Positions 1-6,344 of a stretch of 6,698 nt of DNA are shown here, piece by piece. Within the stretch, counting starts at the first letter, position 1, and every line of letters starts with the position of its first letter. Source of the stretch: Natronohydrobacter sp. GTDB taxonomy: Bacteria; Pseudomonadota; Alphaproteobacteria; Rhodobacterales; Rhodobacteraceae. The DNA lies in assembly GCA_007123015.1 (NCBI GenBank), contig SKSL01000195.1:1-6698 (forward strand), given 5' to 3'. The notes under the pieces are model-generated. The model worked only from the letters and a program-made list of their open reading frames with translations, was not told the DNA's origin and did no database searches. The position numbers were made by a program, and so were the translations under genes.

Positions 1-1
1 C

Positions 2-661
2 GACGCGGTGGTGGACCTGCCCAATGTCCGTTCCGTGATCTTTGCCGAAGAAGAGGGCAGCTATCTGGTCGGCATGCTGGCTGCGATGGCCACGGAAACC
101 GAAACGATCAGCTTCGTCGGTGGCATGGAAATTCCGCTGATCACGGCCTTTGCCTGTGGCTATGCACAAGGCGCGAAAGCCGTGAACCCGGATATCAATG
201 TGATCGTGAATTACACAGGCTCGACCCCGGCTGCCTGGAATGACCCGGTCCGCGGCGCCGAGATTGCGCAGGCGCAGTTCAGCCAGGGATCTGACATTGT
301 GTTCGCCGCAGCAGGCGGGACCGGACTTGGCGTATTGCAGGCGGCGGCGGATGCGGACTTGATGTCGATCGGCGTGGACAGCAACCAGAATTACCTGCAT
401 CCGGGCTCTGTGCTGACCTCGATGCTGAAACTGGTCGATCAGGCCGTGTTTGACGCCTTCAACGATGGCCCCGGTCTGGAAACCGGCATTGTCCGTATGG
501 ACCTGGCCTCGGGCGGTGTGGGCTATGCGCTCGATGAGCATAATGCGGATCTGATCTCGGATCAGATGCAGGAAGCAGTCGAAGCTGCAAAGGCCGCGAT
601 CATCGCAGGGGAACTCAGCGTGCATGATTACCGCACGGACAGCACCTGCCCGGCATTTTGA
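2..661 (+). CDS. BMP/PnrA-family ABC transporter substrate-binding protein, C-terminal part
   Basis: Periplasmic solute-binding protein of the basic-membrane-protein (BMP, PnrA-like) family, which delivers purine nucleosides or related compounds to an ABC importer. The frame is open at the left edge, so the signal peptide and first third are missing: 219 residues are visible, against roughly 330 for the family. Family landmarks seen are EEEGSYLVGMLAA (visible residues 16-28), FVGGMEIPLI, a VNYTGSTPAAWNDP segment, FAAAGGTGLGV, and GVDSNQNYLHPGSVLTSM starting at visible residue 124. In the family, the Asp of the GVDS stretch (D126 here) lies in the ligand pocket. The TPAAWNDP insertion is, from memory, typical of alphaproteobacterial members. 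The tail STCPAF carries a lone Cys. The ATPase gene starts 6 bp downstream, so this heads an importer operon. The exact ligand cannot be read from the sequence; purine or deoxy-nucleosides are the best guess. Confidence 0.93.
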   Translation, partial: DAVVDLPNVRSVIFAEEEGSYLVGMLAAMATETETISFVGGMEIPLITAFACGYAQGAKAVNPDINVIVNYTGSTPAAWNDPVRGAEIAQAQFSQGSDIVFAAAGGTGLGVLQAAADADLMSIGVDSNQNYLHPGSVLTSMLKLVDQAVFDAFNDGPGLETGIVRMDLASGGVGYALDEHNADLISDQMQEAVEAAKAAIIAGELSVHDYRTDSTCPAF

Positions 662-667
662 TCGGCA

Positions 668-2233
668 ATGACCGTGACATCAACAGACATGATGCGGCAG
701 GGTTCTGCCGCATCAGCGCCCGTCGCCATTGAATTGCGGGGAATTTCCAAGGCCTTCGGGCCCGTGCAGGCGAACAAGGATATTTCGATCCGTGTGAAGC
801 GCGGCACAATTCATGGGATTGTCGGCGAAAATGGCGCGGGCAAATCCACGCTCATGTCGATCCTTTACGGGTTTTATCGCGCCGATTCCGGCGAGATTTT
901 CATCAACGGCACCAAAACCGAGATCACGTCCAGCCCCGACGCGATCCGCGCGGGGATCGGGATGGTGTTCCAGCATTTCAAGCTGGTCGAAAATTTCACA
1001 GTTCTGGAAAATGTCATTCTGGGGGCGGAAGGGTCGCGCCTGCTGCGGCCATCGCTTGCCAAGGCGCGTGGGCTGCTGAAGGACTTGGCGCGCGAATTCG
1101 AATTGCATGTGGACCCGGATGCGCTGATCGAGGATCTGTCCGTCGGGCACCAGCAGCGCGTCGAAATCCTGAAAGCGCTGTATCGTGAAGCCGATATCCT
1201 GATCCTGGATGAACCGACAGGCGTGCTGACCCCTTCGGAAGCTGACCATCTGTTCCGCATCTTGCGCGGTCTGAAGGAACAGGGAAAAACCATCATCCTG
1301 ATCACACATAAATTGCGTGAAATCATGGATGTAACCGACGAAGTTAGCGTGATGCGTCGAGGTGAGATGGTCGCCACGCGCAAGACTGCCCAAACCAGCC
1401 CCACTGAACTTGCTGAATTAATGGTGGGGCGTAAGGTCTTGTTGCGCGTGGATAAAACGCCTGCGCAACCCACAGATGAAGTGCTGCGCGTCGAAGGCTT
1501 GCGGCTGGTCGATGGGCAGGGGGTGGAACGCTTGCGCGGGCTCGATTTCACCATTCGCGCGGGGGAAATTCTGGGCATTGCCGGCGTGGCGGGCAACGGG
1601 CAATCCGAATTGCTTGAAGCCTTGGCCGGTCTGCGCCCGGCCGAGGGGCGCGCGTGGTTGCGCGGGCAGGTCCTGCCGCTGGAGGGGCCGGGCTGCGACG
1701 GGCAGACGCGCCGGTCCCACCGCATTGCCCATGTCCCCGAAGACCGTCACAGGCGCGGTCTGGTGCTGAATTTCCATGCCTGGGAAAACACGGCACTCGG
1801 CTATCATAATGACGCAAATTACAACCCAAGCCCGTGGCGGATGAATAATCCGGCGATTGTGCGCGACACCGAAGACAAGATGGCCGCTTTCGACGTGCGT
1901 CCGCCCGACCCGCAACTGAAAGCCAGCGGGTTTTCCGGGGGCAATCAGCAAAAGATCGTCTTGGCACGGGAAATCGAGCATGATCCGGACCTGATCCTGA
2001 TCGGACAGCCCACGCGCGGGGTGGATATCGGCGCGATCGAATTCATCCACCAGCGCCTGATCCGGCTGCGCGATGCAGGCGCGGCGATTCTGCTTGTCTC
2101 GGTCGAGCTGGATGAAATCATGGCGCTGTCGGACCGTATTCTGGTCATGTTCGATGGCCGGATCATGGGCGAGCGGATGCCTGATGCGACCAATGCGCAG
2201 GAATTGGGGCTGTTGATGGCGGGCATGGCATGA
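668..2233 (+). CDS. ABC transporter ATP-binding protein, two fused NBDs (BMP/nucleoside importer type)
   Basis: Cytoplasmic ATPase of the importer, 521 residues, the normal length for the RbsA/MglA-like double-NBD class; it corresponds to NupO (YufO) of Bacillus and NupA of Lactococcus. NBD1 is complete: Walker A GENGAGKST (53-61), Q-loop Q102, signature LSVGHQQ (157-163), Walker B ILILDEPT (177-184) and H-loop H214. NBD2 (about 273-515) keeps the signature SGGNQQK (423-429) but is degenerate elsewhere. Its Walker A reads GVAGNGQSEL (306-315) with no Lys, the Walker B/catalytic Asp-Glu pair is Gly-Gln (446-447, IGQPTRGVD), and the switch His is absent (SVELDEI, 478-484). It should therefore hydrolyse ATP at one site only. 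The ATG lies 6 bp after the binding-protein stop with no clear Shine-Dalgarno; Met8 and Met9 are alternative starts, also without one. The end overlaps the next gene by 4 bp (ATGA), implying translational coupling. Confidence 0.96.
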   Translation: MTVTSTDMMRQGSAASAPVAIELRGISKAFGPVQANKDISIRVKRGTIHGIVGENGAGKSTLMSILYGFYRADSGEIFINGTKTEITSSPDAIRAGIGMVFQHFKLVENFTVLENVILGAEGSRLLRPSLAKARGLLKDLAREFELHVDPDALIEDLSVGHQQRVEILKALYREADILILDEPTGVLTPSEADHLFRILRGLKEQGKTIILITHKLREIMDVTDEVSVMRRGEMVATRKTAQTSPTELAELMVGRKVLLRVDKTPAQPTDEVLRVEGLRLVDGQGVERLRGLDFTIRAGEILGIAGVAGNGQSELLEALAGLRPAEGRAWLRGQVLPLEGPGCDGQTRRSHRIAHVPEDRHRRGLVLNFHAWENTALGYHNDANYNPSPWRMNNPAIVRDTEDKMAAFDVRPPDPQLKASGFSGGNQQKIVLAREIEHDPDLILIGQPTRGVDIGAIEFIHQRLIRLRDAGAAILLVSVELDEIMALSDRILVMFDGRIMGERMPDATNAQELGLLMAGMA

Positions 2234-3327
2234 GCGCGCCGACCAAATTACCGCATTGGGCGGATGTGGTTCTGGTCCCACTGGCCTCGGTCGCGTTGGC
2301 CTTTCTGTGTTCGGCGGTGCTGATCTGGGCCATTGGCGAAGACCCTTGGGCCGCTGTCAAGCTGATGGTCGACGGGGCTTTCGGATCAAGCTACGGCTGG
2401 GGCTACACGCTCTATTACGCCACGAATTTCATCTTCACCGGGCTGGCCGTGGCCGTGGCTTTTCAGGCGCGGCTGTTCAATATCGGCGGTGAAGGGCAAG
2501 CGGCCATGGCGGGGCTGGGGGTGGCGCTGGTGTGCCTGTATATCCCCTGGCCGCATTGGTCGCTGGCCCTGATCGGCGCATCGCTAGGGGCCGCGCTGTT
2601 CGGTGCAGCCTGGGCGCTGATCCCGGCTTATCTGCAGGCCAAGCGCGGCAGCCATATCGTGATCACAACGATCATGTTCAATTTCATCGCCGCTTCGGTG
2701 CTGGGCTATTTTCTGGTCAATGTGCTGCGCCCGCAAGGGTCGATGGACCCGGCCTCGGCCCGGTTCCCGGCAGAGATCCGATTGCCGCGCCTGCATGAGA
2801 TGCTCGAGCCCTTCGGTATCCCGTTCTCGACCTCGACACCGGTGAATATCGCGCTGTTTCTGGCCATAGGCATGTGTTTCGCGGTCTGGTTCATGCTCTG
2901 GCGGACACGGCTGGGCTATCAGATCCGCACATTCGGCGAATCCGAACCCGCAGCGCAATATGCCGGGATCAGCCCGGTCAAGATCACGATCTTCACCATG
3001 CTGATCTCTGGCGGGTTGGCAGGGCTGATGGCCGTCAATTCCGTGATGGGCGAACAGCAAAGGCTGGTCATGAACGCGGTCGAAGGGGCAGGGTTCATCG
3101 GCATCGCTGTCGCGCTGATGGGGCGCAATCATCCGTTCGGCGTGTTTCTTGCCGCGATCCTGTTCGGCTTTCTCTATCAGGGCGGGGCGGAACTGGCACT
3201 CTGGACCGGGATCCCGCGGGAATTGATCGTGGTCATTCAGGCACTGGTGATCCTGTTCACAGGCGCGCTGGACAATATGGTGCGCATGCCGCTGACACGG
3301 CTATTTGCACTGCGGAGGGCGCGCTGA
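2230..3327 (+). CDS. ABC transporter permease 1 (BPD_transp_2, nucleoside/BMP importer)
   Basis: Inner-membrane permease, 365 residues, of the branched-chain/ribose-type BPD_transp_2 family; the counterpart of NupP (YufP) in Bacillus and NupB in Lactococcus. About nine hydrophobic segments are visible, near 13-35, 62-80, 91-107, 110-136, 143-165, 205-224, 250-270, 285-315 and 331-346. The family motif RLFNIGGEGQ is at 81-90, and the cytoplasmic coupling loop RTRLGYQIRTFGESEPAAQY at 225-244 is where the ATPase docks. The pore-lining MNAVEGAGFIGIAVALMGRN stretch is at 281-300. The start ATG sits inside the ATGA overlap with the ATPase stop; there is no strong Shine-Dalgarno, so translation is probably coupled. 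Together with permease 2 it should form the heterodimeric transmembrane core. The C-terminus is basic (LRRAR), consistent with a cytoplasmic tail. Confidence 0.95.
   Translation: MSAPTKLPHWADVVLVPLASVALAFLCSAVLIWAIGEDPWAAVKLMVDGAFGSSYGWGYTLYYATNFIFTGLAVAVAFQARLFNIGGEGQAAMAGLGVALVCLYIPWPHWSLALIGASLGAALFGAAWALIPAYLQAKRGSHIVITTIMFNFIAASVLGYFLVNVLRPQGSMDPASARFPAEIRLPRLHEMLEPFGIPFSTSTPVNIALFLAIGMCFAVWFMLWRTRLGYQIRTFGESEPAAQYAGISPVKITIFTMLISGGLAGLMAVNSVMGEQQRLVMNAVEGAGFIGIAVALMGRNHPFGVFLAAILFGFLYQGGAELALWTGIPRELIVVIQALVILFTGALDNMVRMPLTRLFALRRAR
3314..3319 (+). promoter_or_regulatory. Shine-Dalgarno site deciding the permease 2 start
   Basis: GGAGGG lies 7 bases before the ATG at 3327 and inside the last codons of permease 1. 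It is the only strong ribosome-binding site in the + strand operon. It supports starting permease 2 at 3327 rather than at any of the in-frame upstream codons, since the frame stays open back to 2874. It should allow independent ribosome loading even though the two genes overlap. Confidence 0.8.
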
Positions 3328-4292
3328 TGGATATCGCGGTCATTGTCCAGATCCTCGATTCAACTCTGCGCCTGTCCACGCCCTTGCTTTTTGCCTGTCT
3401 GGCCGGGCTGATTTCTGAACGCGCAGGCATTTTTGATATCGGGCTTGAAGGCAAGATGCTGATTGCAGCCTTCACGGCGGCGGCCATCGCTTTTGTATCG
3501 GGCAATGTCTGGATCGGCGTGGCAGCAGCCATTTTCGCATCAGTGGCGCTGTCATTGGTCCATGGTCTGGCCTCGATCACCTTTCGCGGCAATCAGCTGA
3601 TTTCCGGCGTGGCAATCAATTTTCTGGCCGCGGGTATTACAGTTGTCATCGCGCAGAACTGGTTCCGGCAGGGCGGACGGACCCCATCGCTATCGGGTGA
3701 CGCGCGCATGCCTCGTCTGACGCTGCCCTTCGCGGATGCCTTGCGTGATGTTCCCGTGATTGGACCGCTCTATTCCGGGATCCTGTCGGGCCATGCGCTG
3801 CTGGTCTATGTCGCGTTCCTCTGCGTGCCGCTGACCTGGTATATGCTGTTTCGCACGCGCTTCGGCCTGCGCCTGCGCGCTGTCGGCGAAAACCCTGCCG
3901 CTGTGGACACGTCTGGCGTGTCCGTCACGACACTGCGCTATGCGGCTGTCGTGATCTGCGGTGTGCTGTGCGGGCTGGCCGGGGCCTATCTCTCGACCGG
4001 GCTTTCGGCGGGCTTCGTCAAGGACATGACGGCGGGGCGCGGCTTCATTGCGCTGGCCGCGATGATCTTTGCGAAATGGCGCCCCTGGCCCGCGCTCTGG
4101 GCGGTCTTGCTCTTTGGTTTGTTGGAAGCTGTAGCAAACAGGTTTCAGAATATTGAGATTCTGGGTCTCACTTTGCCAGTTCAGGCAATGCAGGCCTTGC
4201 CCTATATTCTGACTGTTGTCATTCTGGCAGGGTTCGTGGGCAAAGCCATTCCGCCGCGTGCGGGTGGTCAAGCCTATGTCAAGGAACATTAA
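3327..4292 (+). CDS. ABC transporter permease 2 (BPD_transp_2, nucleoside/BMP importer)
   Basis: Second inner-membrane permease, 321 residues, the counterpart of NupQ (YufQ) and NupC of Gram-positive nucleoside importers. The family motif AGIFDIGLEGKMLI is at 33-46, the ATPase-docking loop RTRFGLRLRAVGENPAA at 176-192, and GRGFIALAAMIFAKWRP at 237-253. The C-terminal VQAMQALPYILTVVILAGFVG and terminal AYVKEH match the end I expect of alphaproteobacterial members. Hydrophobic helices span most of the chain. The start at 3327 overlaps the permease 1 stop by one base (TGATG) and follows a good GGAGGG; the longer in-frame extension back to 2874 is rejected because it overlaps the whole end of permease 1 and encodes no membrane-like sequence. 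An AT-rich stretch (4111-4230, about 45% GC by hand count) within the last quarter is unlike the rest of the gene. Confidence 0.95.
   Translation: MDIAVIVQILDSTLRLSTPLLFACLAGLISERAGIFDIGLEGKMLIAAFTAAAIAFVSGNVWIGVAAAIFASVALSLVHGLASITFRGNQLISGVAINFLAAGITVVIAQNWFRQGGRTPSLSGDARMPRLTLPFADALRDVPVIGPLYSGILSGHALLVYVAFLCVPLTWYMLFRTRFGLRLRAVGENPAAVDTSGVSVTTLRYAAVVICGVLCGLAGAYLSTGLSAGFVKDMTAGRGFIALAAMIFAKWRPWPALWAVLLFGLLEAVANRFQNIEILGLTLPVQAMQALPYILTVVILAGFVGKAIPPRAGGQAYVKEH
4146..4163. repeat. Inverted repeat CAGAAT-N6-ATTCTG inside permease 2
   Basis: A perfect 6-bp inverted repeat with a 6-base spacer (CAGAAT attgag ATTCTG), inside the coding sequence in the AT-rich patch 4111-4230 and about 157 bases before the TauE/SafE start. 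The symmetry is seen directly. Whether it is an operator, an mRNA hairpin or chance is unknown; chance is quite possible. Confidence 0.35.
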
Positions 4293-4319
4293 CCGGTCCC
4301 GCCGGACCAAGAGCAGTCC

Positions 4320-5240
4320 ATGCAGGTCTATCTGCCTATTGCCGAGATCTCGGTCAACGCGTTCACACTCCTGGGCGTTGGCGGCGGCGTCGGCATGCTT
4401 TCGGGCATGTTCGGGGTGGGCGGCGGCTTTCTGATCACACCGCTTCTGTTCTTCATCGGGGTGCCGCCCCCGGTTGCAGTGGCCACTGGGGTCAATCAGG
4501 TCGTGGCCTCTTCGATCTCGGGCGTGCTGGCGCATCTCAAGCGCAAGACAGTTGATCTGCAGATGGGGACTGTCCTGCTGATCGGGGGGCTGATCGGGTC
4601 CGTGATCGGGATCTGGTTCTTCAACCTGATGAGCCGCCTGGGCCAGATCGACCTGATCGTGCAATTGTCCTATGTCGTGTTTCTGGGCGTGATCGGCGGC
4701 CTGATGCTGCAGGAAAGCCTGCGTGCCCTGATGCGCGCGCGCAACCCCAGTGCGCCGCGGCGCAAACTGCACAAGCACACCTGGGTCCATGCGCTGCCCT
4801 TCAAGATGAAATTCAGGGTCTCGGGGCTGTATATCTCGGTCTTTCCGCCGCTTCTGGTCGGAATGGGCGTGGGTATTCTGGCCGCGATCATGGGTGTGGG
4901 GGGCGGTTTCATCATGGTGCCCGCGATGATCTATCTCTTGGGCATGCCCACCAAGGTCGTGATCGGCACATCGCTGTTTCAGATCACTTTTGTCGCGGCC
5001 TTCACCACGATGATGCATGCTGTGACCAATCAGAGCGTGGATGTGATGCTGGCTGTTTTCCTGATCATCGGGGGGGTCGTGGGGGCGCAGATCGGTACAC
5101 GGATCGGGCTGAAGATGAAGGCCGAGCAATTGCGCATCCTGCTTGCGCTTCTGGTGCTGGCAGTCGCTGGCAAGATCGCCTTTGACCTGCTCTGGCCGCC
5201 ATCCGAGATTTATTCGATCACTGTGTTGGGGCGGTTCTGA
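4320..5240 (+). CDS. TauE/SafE-family anion exporter (putative sulfite/organosulfur exporter)
   Basis: Polytopic inner-membrane protein of 306 residues, within the usual size range of the TauE/SafE (formerly DUF81) family. Members are proposed to export sulfite, sulfoacetate or related anions, but most, including this type, are uncharacterised. It shows the internal duplication of the family: each half starts with a glycine-rich helix, MFGVGGGFLITPLL (30-43) and MGVGGGFIMVPAMI (191-204), with GVNQVVASSISG (57-68) and GTSLFQITFVAAF (216-228) as the equivalent following segments. The two halves are joined by a strongly basic loop (about 136-166), expected to be cytoplasmic. Start: ATG 27 bp after the permease 2 stop, with only a weak AAGAGC-like ribosome-binding site and no in-frame ATG upstream. 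It overlaps the next gene by one base (TGATG). The family is clear; the substrate is not, and a role linked to the upstream importer is not shown. Confidence 0.93.
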   Translation: MQVYLPIAEISVNAFTLLGVGGGVGMLSGMFGVGGGFLITPLLFFIGVPPPVAVATGVNQVVASSISGVLAHLKRKTVDLQMGTVLLIGGLIGSVIGIWFFNLMSRLGQIDLIVQLSYVVFLGVIGGLMLQESLRALMRARNPSAPRRKLHKHTWVHALPFKMKFRVSGLYISVFPPLLVGMGVGILAAIMGVGGGFIMVPAMIYLLGMPTKVVIGTSLFQITFVAAFTTMMHAVTNQSVDVMLAVFLIIGGVVGAQIGTRIGLKMKAEQLRILLALLVLAVAGKIAFDLLWPPSEIYSITVLGRF

Positions 5241-5998
5241 TGCGGGTGTTGTTGATCCTCTGGCTCTGTCTGGTTGCGATGCCCCTGCGCGCGGAAGAGG
5301 TGATCGCGGGGTTGAGCCAGAACCGCGTCTCGTTGACAGTGAATTTCGAAGGCTCGGAGATCCTGATCTACGGGGCAGTCCGGCGCGAGGCCCCGCTGCC
5401 CGAAGACTCGGCGCTGCATGTGATCGTCACAGTTGAAGGCCCCCCGCAAGCGACCGTGGTCTGGCGCAAGGCCCGGCGCGCGGGCATCTGGGTGAATGCT
5501 GACCGGCAGGATATTCGCGCAGCCCCCAGTTTCTACGCAGTGGCGACCACAGGCCCTTTGCGCGACATCCTTTCAGCCGATGCGGATCTGACGCATCGGA
5601 TTTCCACTCGGCTGGCGATTTTTGAAGCGCGCGGGCTGGAAGACCCTTCCGAGCGCGCCACATTCACGGAAGCGCTGATCCGCATTCGCGAAGGGCAGGG
5701 GCTGTATCAGCAGCATGATGGCGGGATCGATCTGGAACGCGAGACATTGTTCAGCACGCGCCTGACCCTGCCCAAGACGATCGTCGAAGGGCGCTACACA
5801 GCGCGTATTCTGCTGGTCCGCGACGGGCAGGTGATCGATGAGGTGGAAACATTCATCAATGTCCAGAAAGCTGTTCTGGAACGCTGGCTGACCAATCTGG
5901 CCTATGACCAGCCCTTCCTTTACGGGGCTTTGGCGCTGTTTCTGGCGGTTTTTTTCGGCTGGGGCGCTTCTGCACTGTTCCGGTTGTTGCAGAACTGA
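5240..5998 (+). CDS. TIGR02186 / Alph_Pro_TM family membrane-anchored periplasmic protein
   Basis: Protein of 252 residues of unknown function that fits TIGR02186 (Pfam Alph_Pro_TM, putative transmembrane protein), which I know only from alphaproteobacteria. Residues 1-18 form a signal peptide with a likely signal peptidase I site after LRA (16-18). Residues 19-225 make a mostly beta-looking periplasmic domain, with SLTVNFEGSEILIYGAV (31-47), VIVTVEGPP, AGIWVNADRQDI (81-92) and PSFYAVATTGPL (96-107). Residues 226-248 form a C-terminal membrane helix, leaving a short RLLQN tail. No enzyme motif or metal-binding Cys/His cluster is visible. It starts within the TauE/SafE stop (TGATG), so the two are almost surely co-translated. 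A partner or accessory role for that exporter is the simplest inference. Family assignment rests on recalled motifs and the neighbour. Confidence 0.85.
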   Translation: MRVLLILWLCLVAMPLRAEEVIAGLSQNRVSLTVNFEGSEILIYGAVRREAPLPEDSALHVIVTVEGPPQATVVWRKARRAGIWVNADRQDIRAAPSFYAVATTGPLRDILSADADLTHRISTRLAIFEARGLEDPSERATFTEALIRIREGQGLYQQHDGGIDLERETLFSTRLTLPKTIVEGRYTARILLVRDGQVIDEVETFINVQKAVLERWLTNLAYDQPFLYGALALFLAVFFGWGASALFRLLQN

Positions 5999-6000
5999 TA

Positions 6001-6237
6001 TCAGAACGCGCGGAATGTCATGGTCGTCAGTGTGCGACTGATGCCGGGAATGTCGAACAGCCGCGCGGTCAGGAACTGGCCGACATCCTCGCCTTCCGGG
6101 ATATAGAGCTTGGCAATCAGGTCATAGTCACCAGAGGTGGAGTAGAGTTCCGAGACGACTTCGCGGTCATAGATCGCATCTGCGACTTCATATGTTTTGC
6201 CGGGATGGCAACGGAACTGGACAAAGACGCAACGCAT
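6001..6237 (-). CDS. Stand-alone Lrp/AsnC ligand-binding (RAM) domain protein
   Basis: Small protein of 78 residues that is only the alpha-beta RAM domain of Lrp/AsnC regulators, with no helix-turn-helix. The fold is recognisable from MRCVFVQFRCHPGKTYEVAD (first strand and helix), SELYSTSGDYDLIAKLYIP (29-47, with the conserved SGDYDL turn that shapes the effector pocket in the family), and the terminal LFDIPGISRTLTTMTF (60-75). Such proteins form oligomers and bind amino acids or similar effectors; some modulate full-length Lrp proteins, but no function can be fixed here. The start at 6237 is chosen because AAGGAG lies 7 bases upstream; a longer frame from 6264 adds nine basic residues and would place the ribosome-binding site inside the gene. 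Its stop is only 2 bp from the converging TIGR02186 stop. It lies downstream of the helicase gene on the same strand, across a 107-bp gap with hairpins. Confidence 0.92.
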   Translation of the reverse strand: MRCVFVQFRCHPGKTYEVADAIYDREVVSELYSTSGDYDLIAKLYIPEGEDVGQFLTARLFDIPGISRTLTTMTFRAF

Positions 6238-6244
6238 CCGGGAT

Positions 6245-6250
6245 CTCCTT
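6245..6250 (-). promoter_or_regulatory. Shine-Dalgarno site of the RAM-domain gene
   Basis: Read on the - strand this is AAGGAG, with 7 bases to the ATG at 6237. It is a near-ideal ribosome-binding site and settles the short start of the RAM-domain protein. Confidence 0.85.
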
Positions 6251-6263
6251 ATCAGGCGGCGCA

Positions 6264-6299
6264 AGGGGGCTTTGCCCCCTCACCAGCCCAAGGGCTGGT
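6264..6299 (-). terminator. Possible transcription end/mRNA-stabilising hairpins after the helicase gene
   Basis: Two consecutive GC-rich hairpins (6282-6299, then 6264-6280 in the direction of transcription) lie 45-80 bases after the helicase stop. They are strong enough to pause polymerase or block 3' exonucleases. Neither is followed by a run of U, so they do not make a classical intrinsic terminator. Read-through into the RAM-domain gene, which starts only 26 bases further on, remains possible. Confidence 0.35.
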
Positions 6300-6331
6300 T
6301 TCACCCCCAGGATATTTGCACAAGGATGAAA
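6264..6331 (-). repeat. Intergenic palindromic element, Rhodobacterales-type
   Basis: Most of the 107-bp gap between the helicase and RAM-domain genes is structured. On the + strand, AGGGGGC TTT GCCCCCT (6264-6280) is a 7-bp stem with a 3-base loop. It is followed at once by ACCAGCCC AA GGGCTGGT (6282-6299), an 8-bp symmetric stem. Next comes a stretch bounded by TTTCA (6299-6303) and TGAAA (6327-6331), whose - strand core reads CATCCTTGTGCAAATATCC. From memory, sequences resembling this core joined to GGGGGC/GCCCCC hairpins recur between genes in Rhodobacterales, so it is probably a dispersed repeat rather than a private site. The symmetry is directly seen; the family-wide recurrence is recollection, not a search result. 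Confidence 0.65.
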
Positions 6332-6344
6332 CAGGAAGGGGGAA

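Noticed and set aside
713..2281. Several - strand open frames of 140-290 codons opposite the ATPase gene
   Set aside because: They overlap each other and the convincing double-NBD ATPase, show no recognisable motif, and have low-complexity Arg/Ser/Pro-rich or His/Gln-rich composition.
2874..3326. N-terminal extension of permease 2 by about 151 codons
   Set aside because: It lies in another frame of permease 1, encodes Arg/Asp/Gly-rich non-membrane sequence, and the ATG at 3327 has a good Shine-Dalgarno site and matches the family start.
5070..5076. Run of seven G, with other G-runs near 4582 and 4898, as a quadruplex or frameshift signal in TauE/SafE
   Set aside because: They encode the glycine-rich helices typical of the family and the frame is uninterrupted; spacing does not give four regular G-tracts.
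3690..5129. Long open frame on the - strand (about 479 codons) opposite permease 2 and TauE/SafE
   Set aside because: Composition is dominated by His, Gln, Arg, Asp and Pro with no domain, as expected for the shadow of a high-GC gene; both + strand genes beneath it are well-supported families.
5949..5955. Run of seven T within the TIGR02186 gene, as a slippage site or terminator
   Set aside because: It encodes Val-Phe-Phe in the expected membrane helix, the frame is intact, and no strong hairpin precedes it.
6238..6344. Promoter for the RAM-domain gene in the intergenic gap
   Set aside because: TTGTGC on the - strand (6318-6323) could pass for a -35 box, but no acceptable -10 box lies 16-18 bases downstream; no call can be supported.
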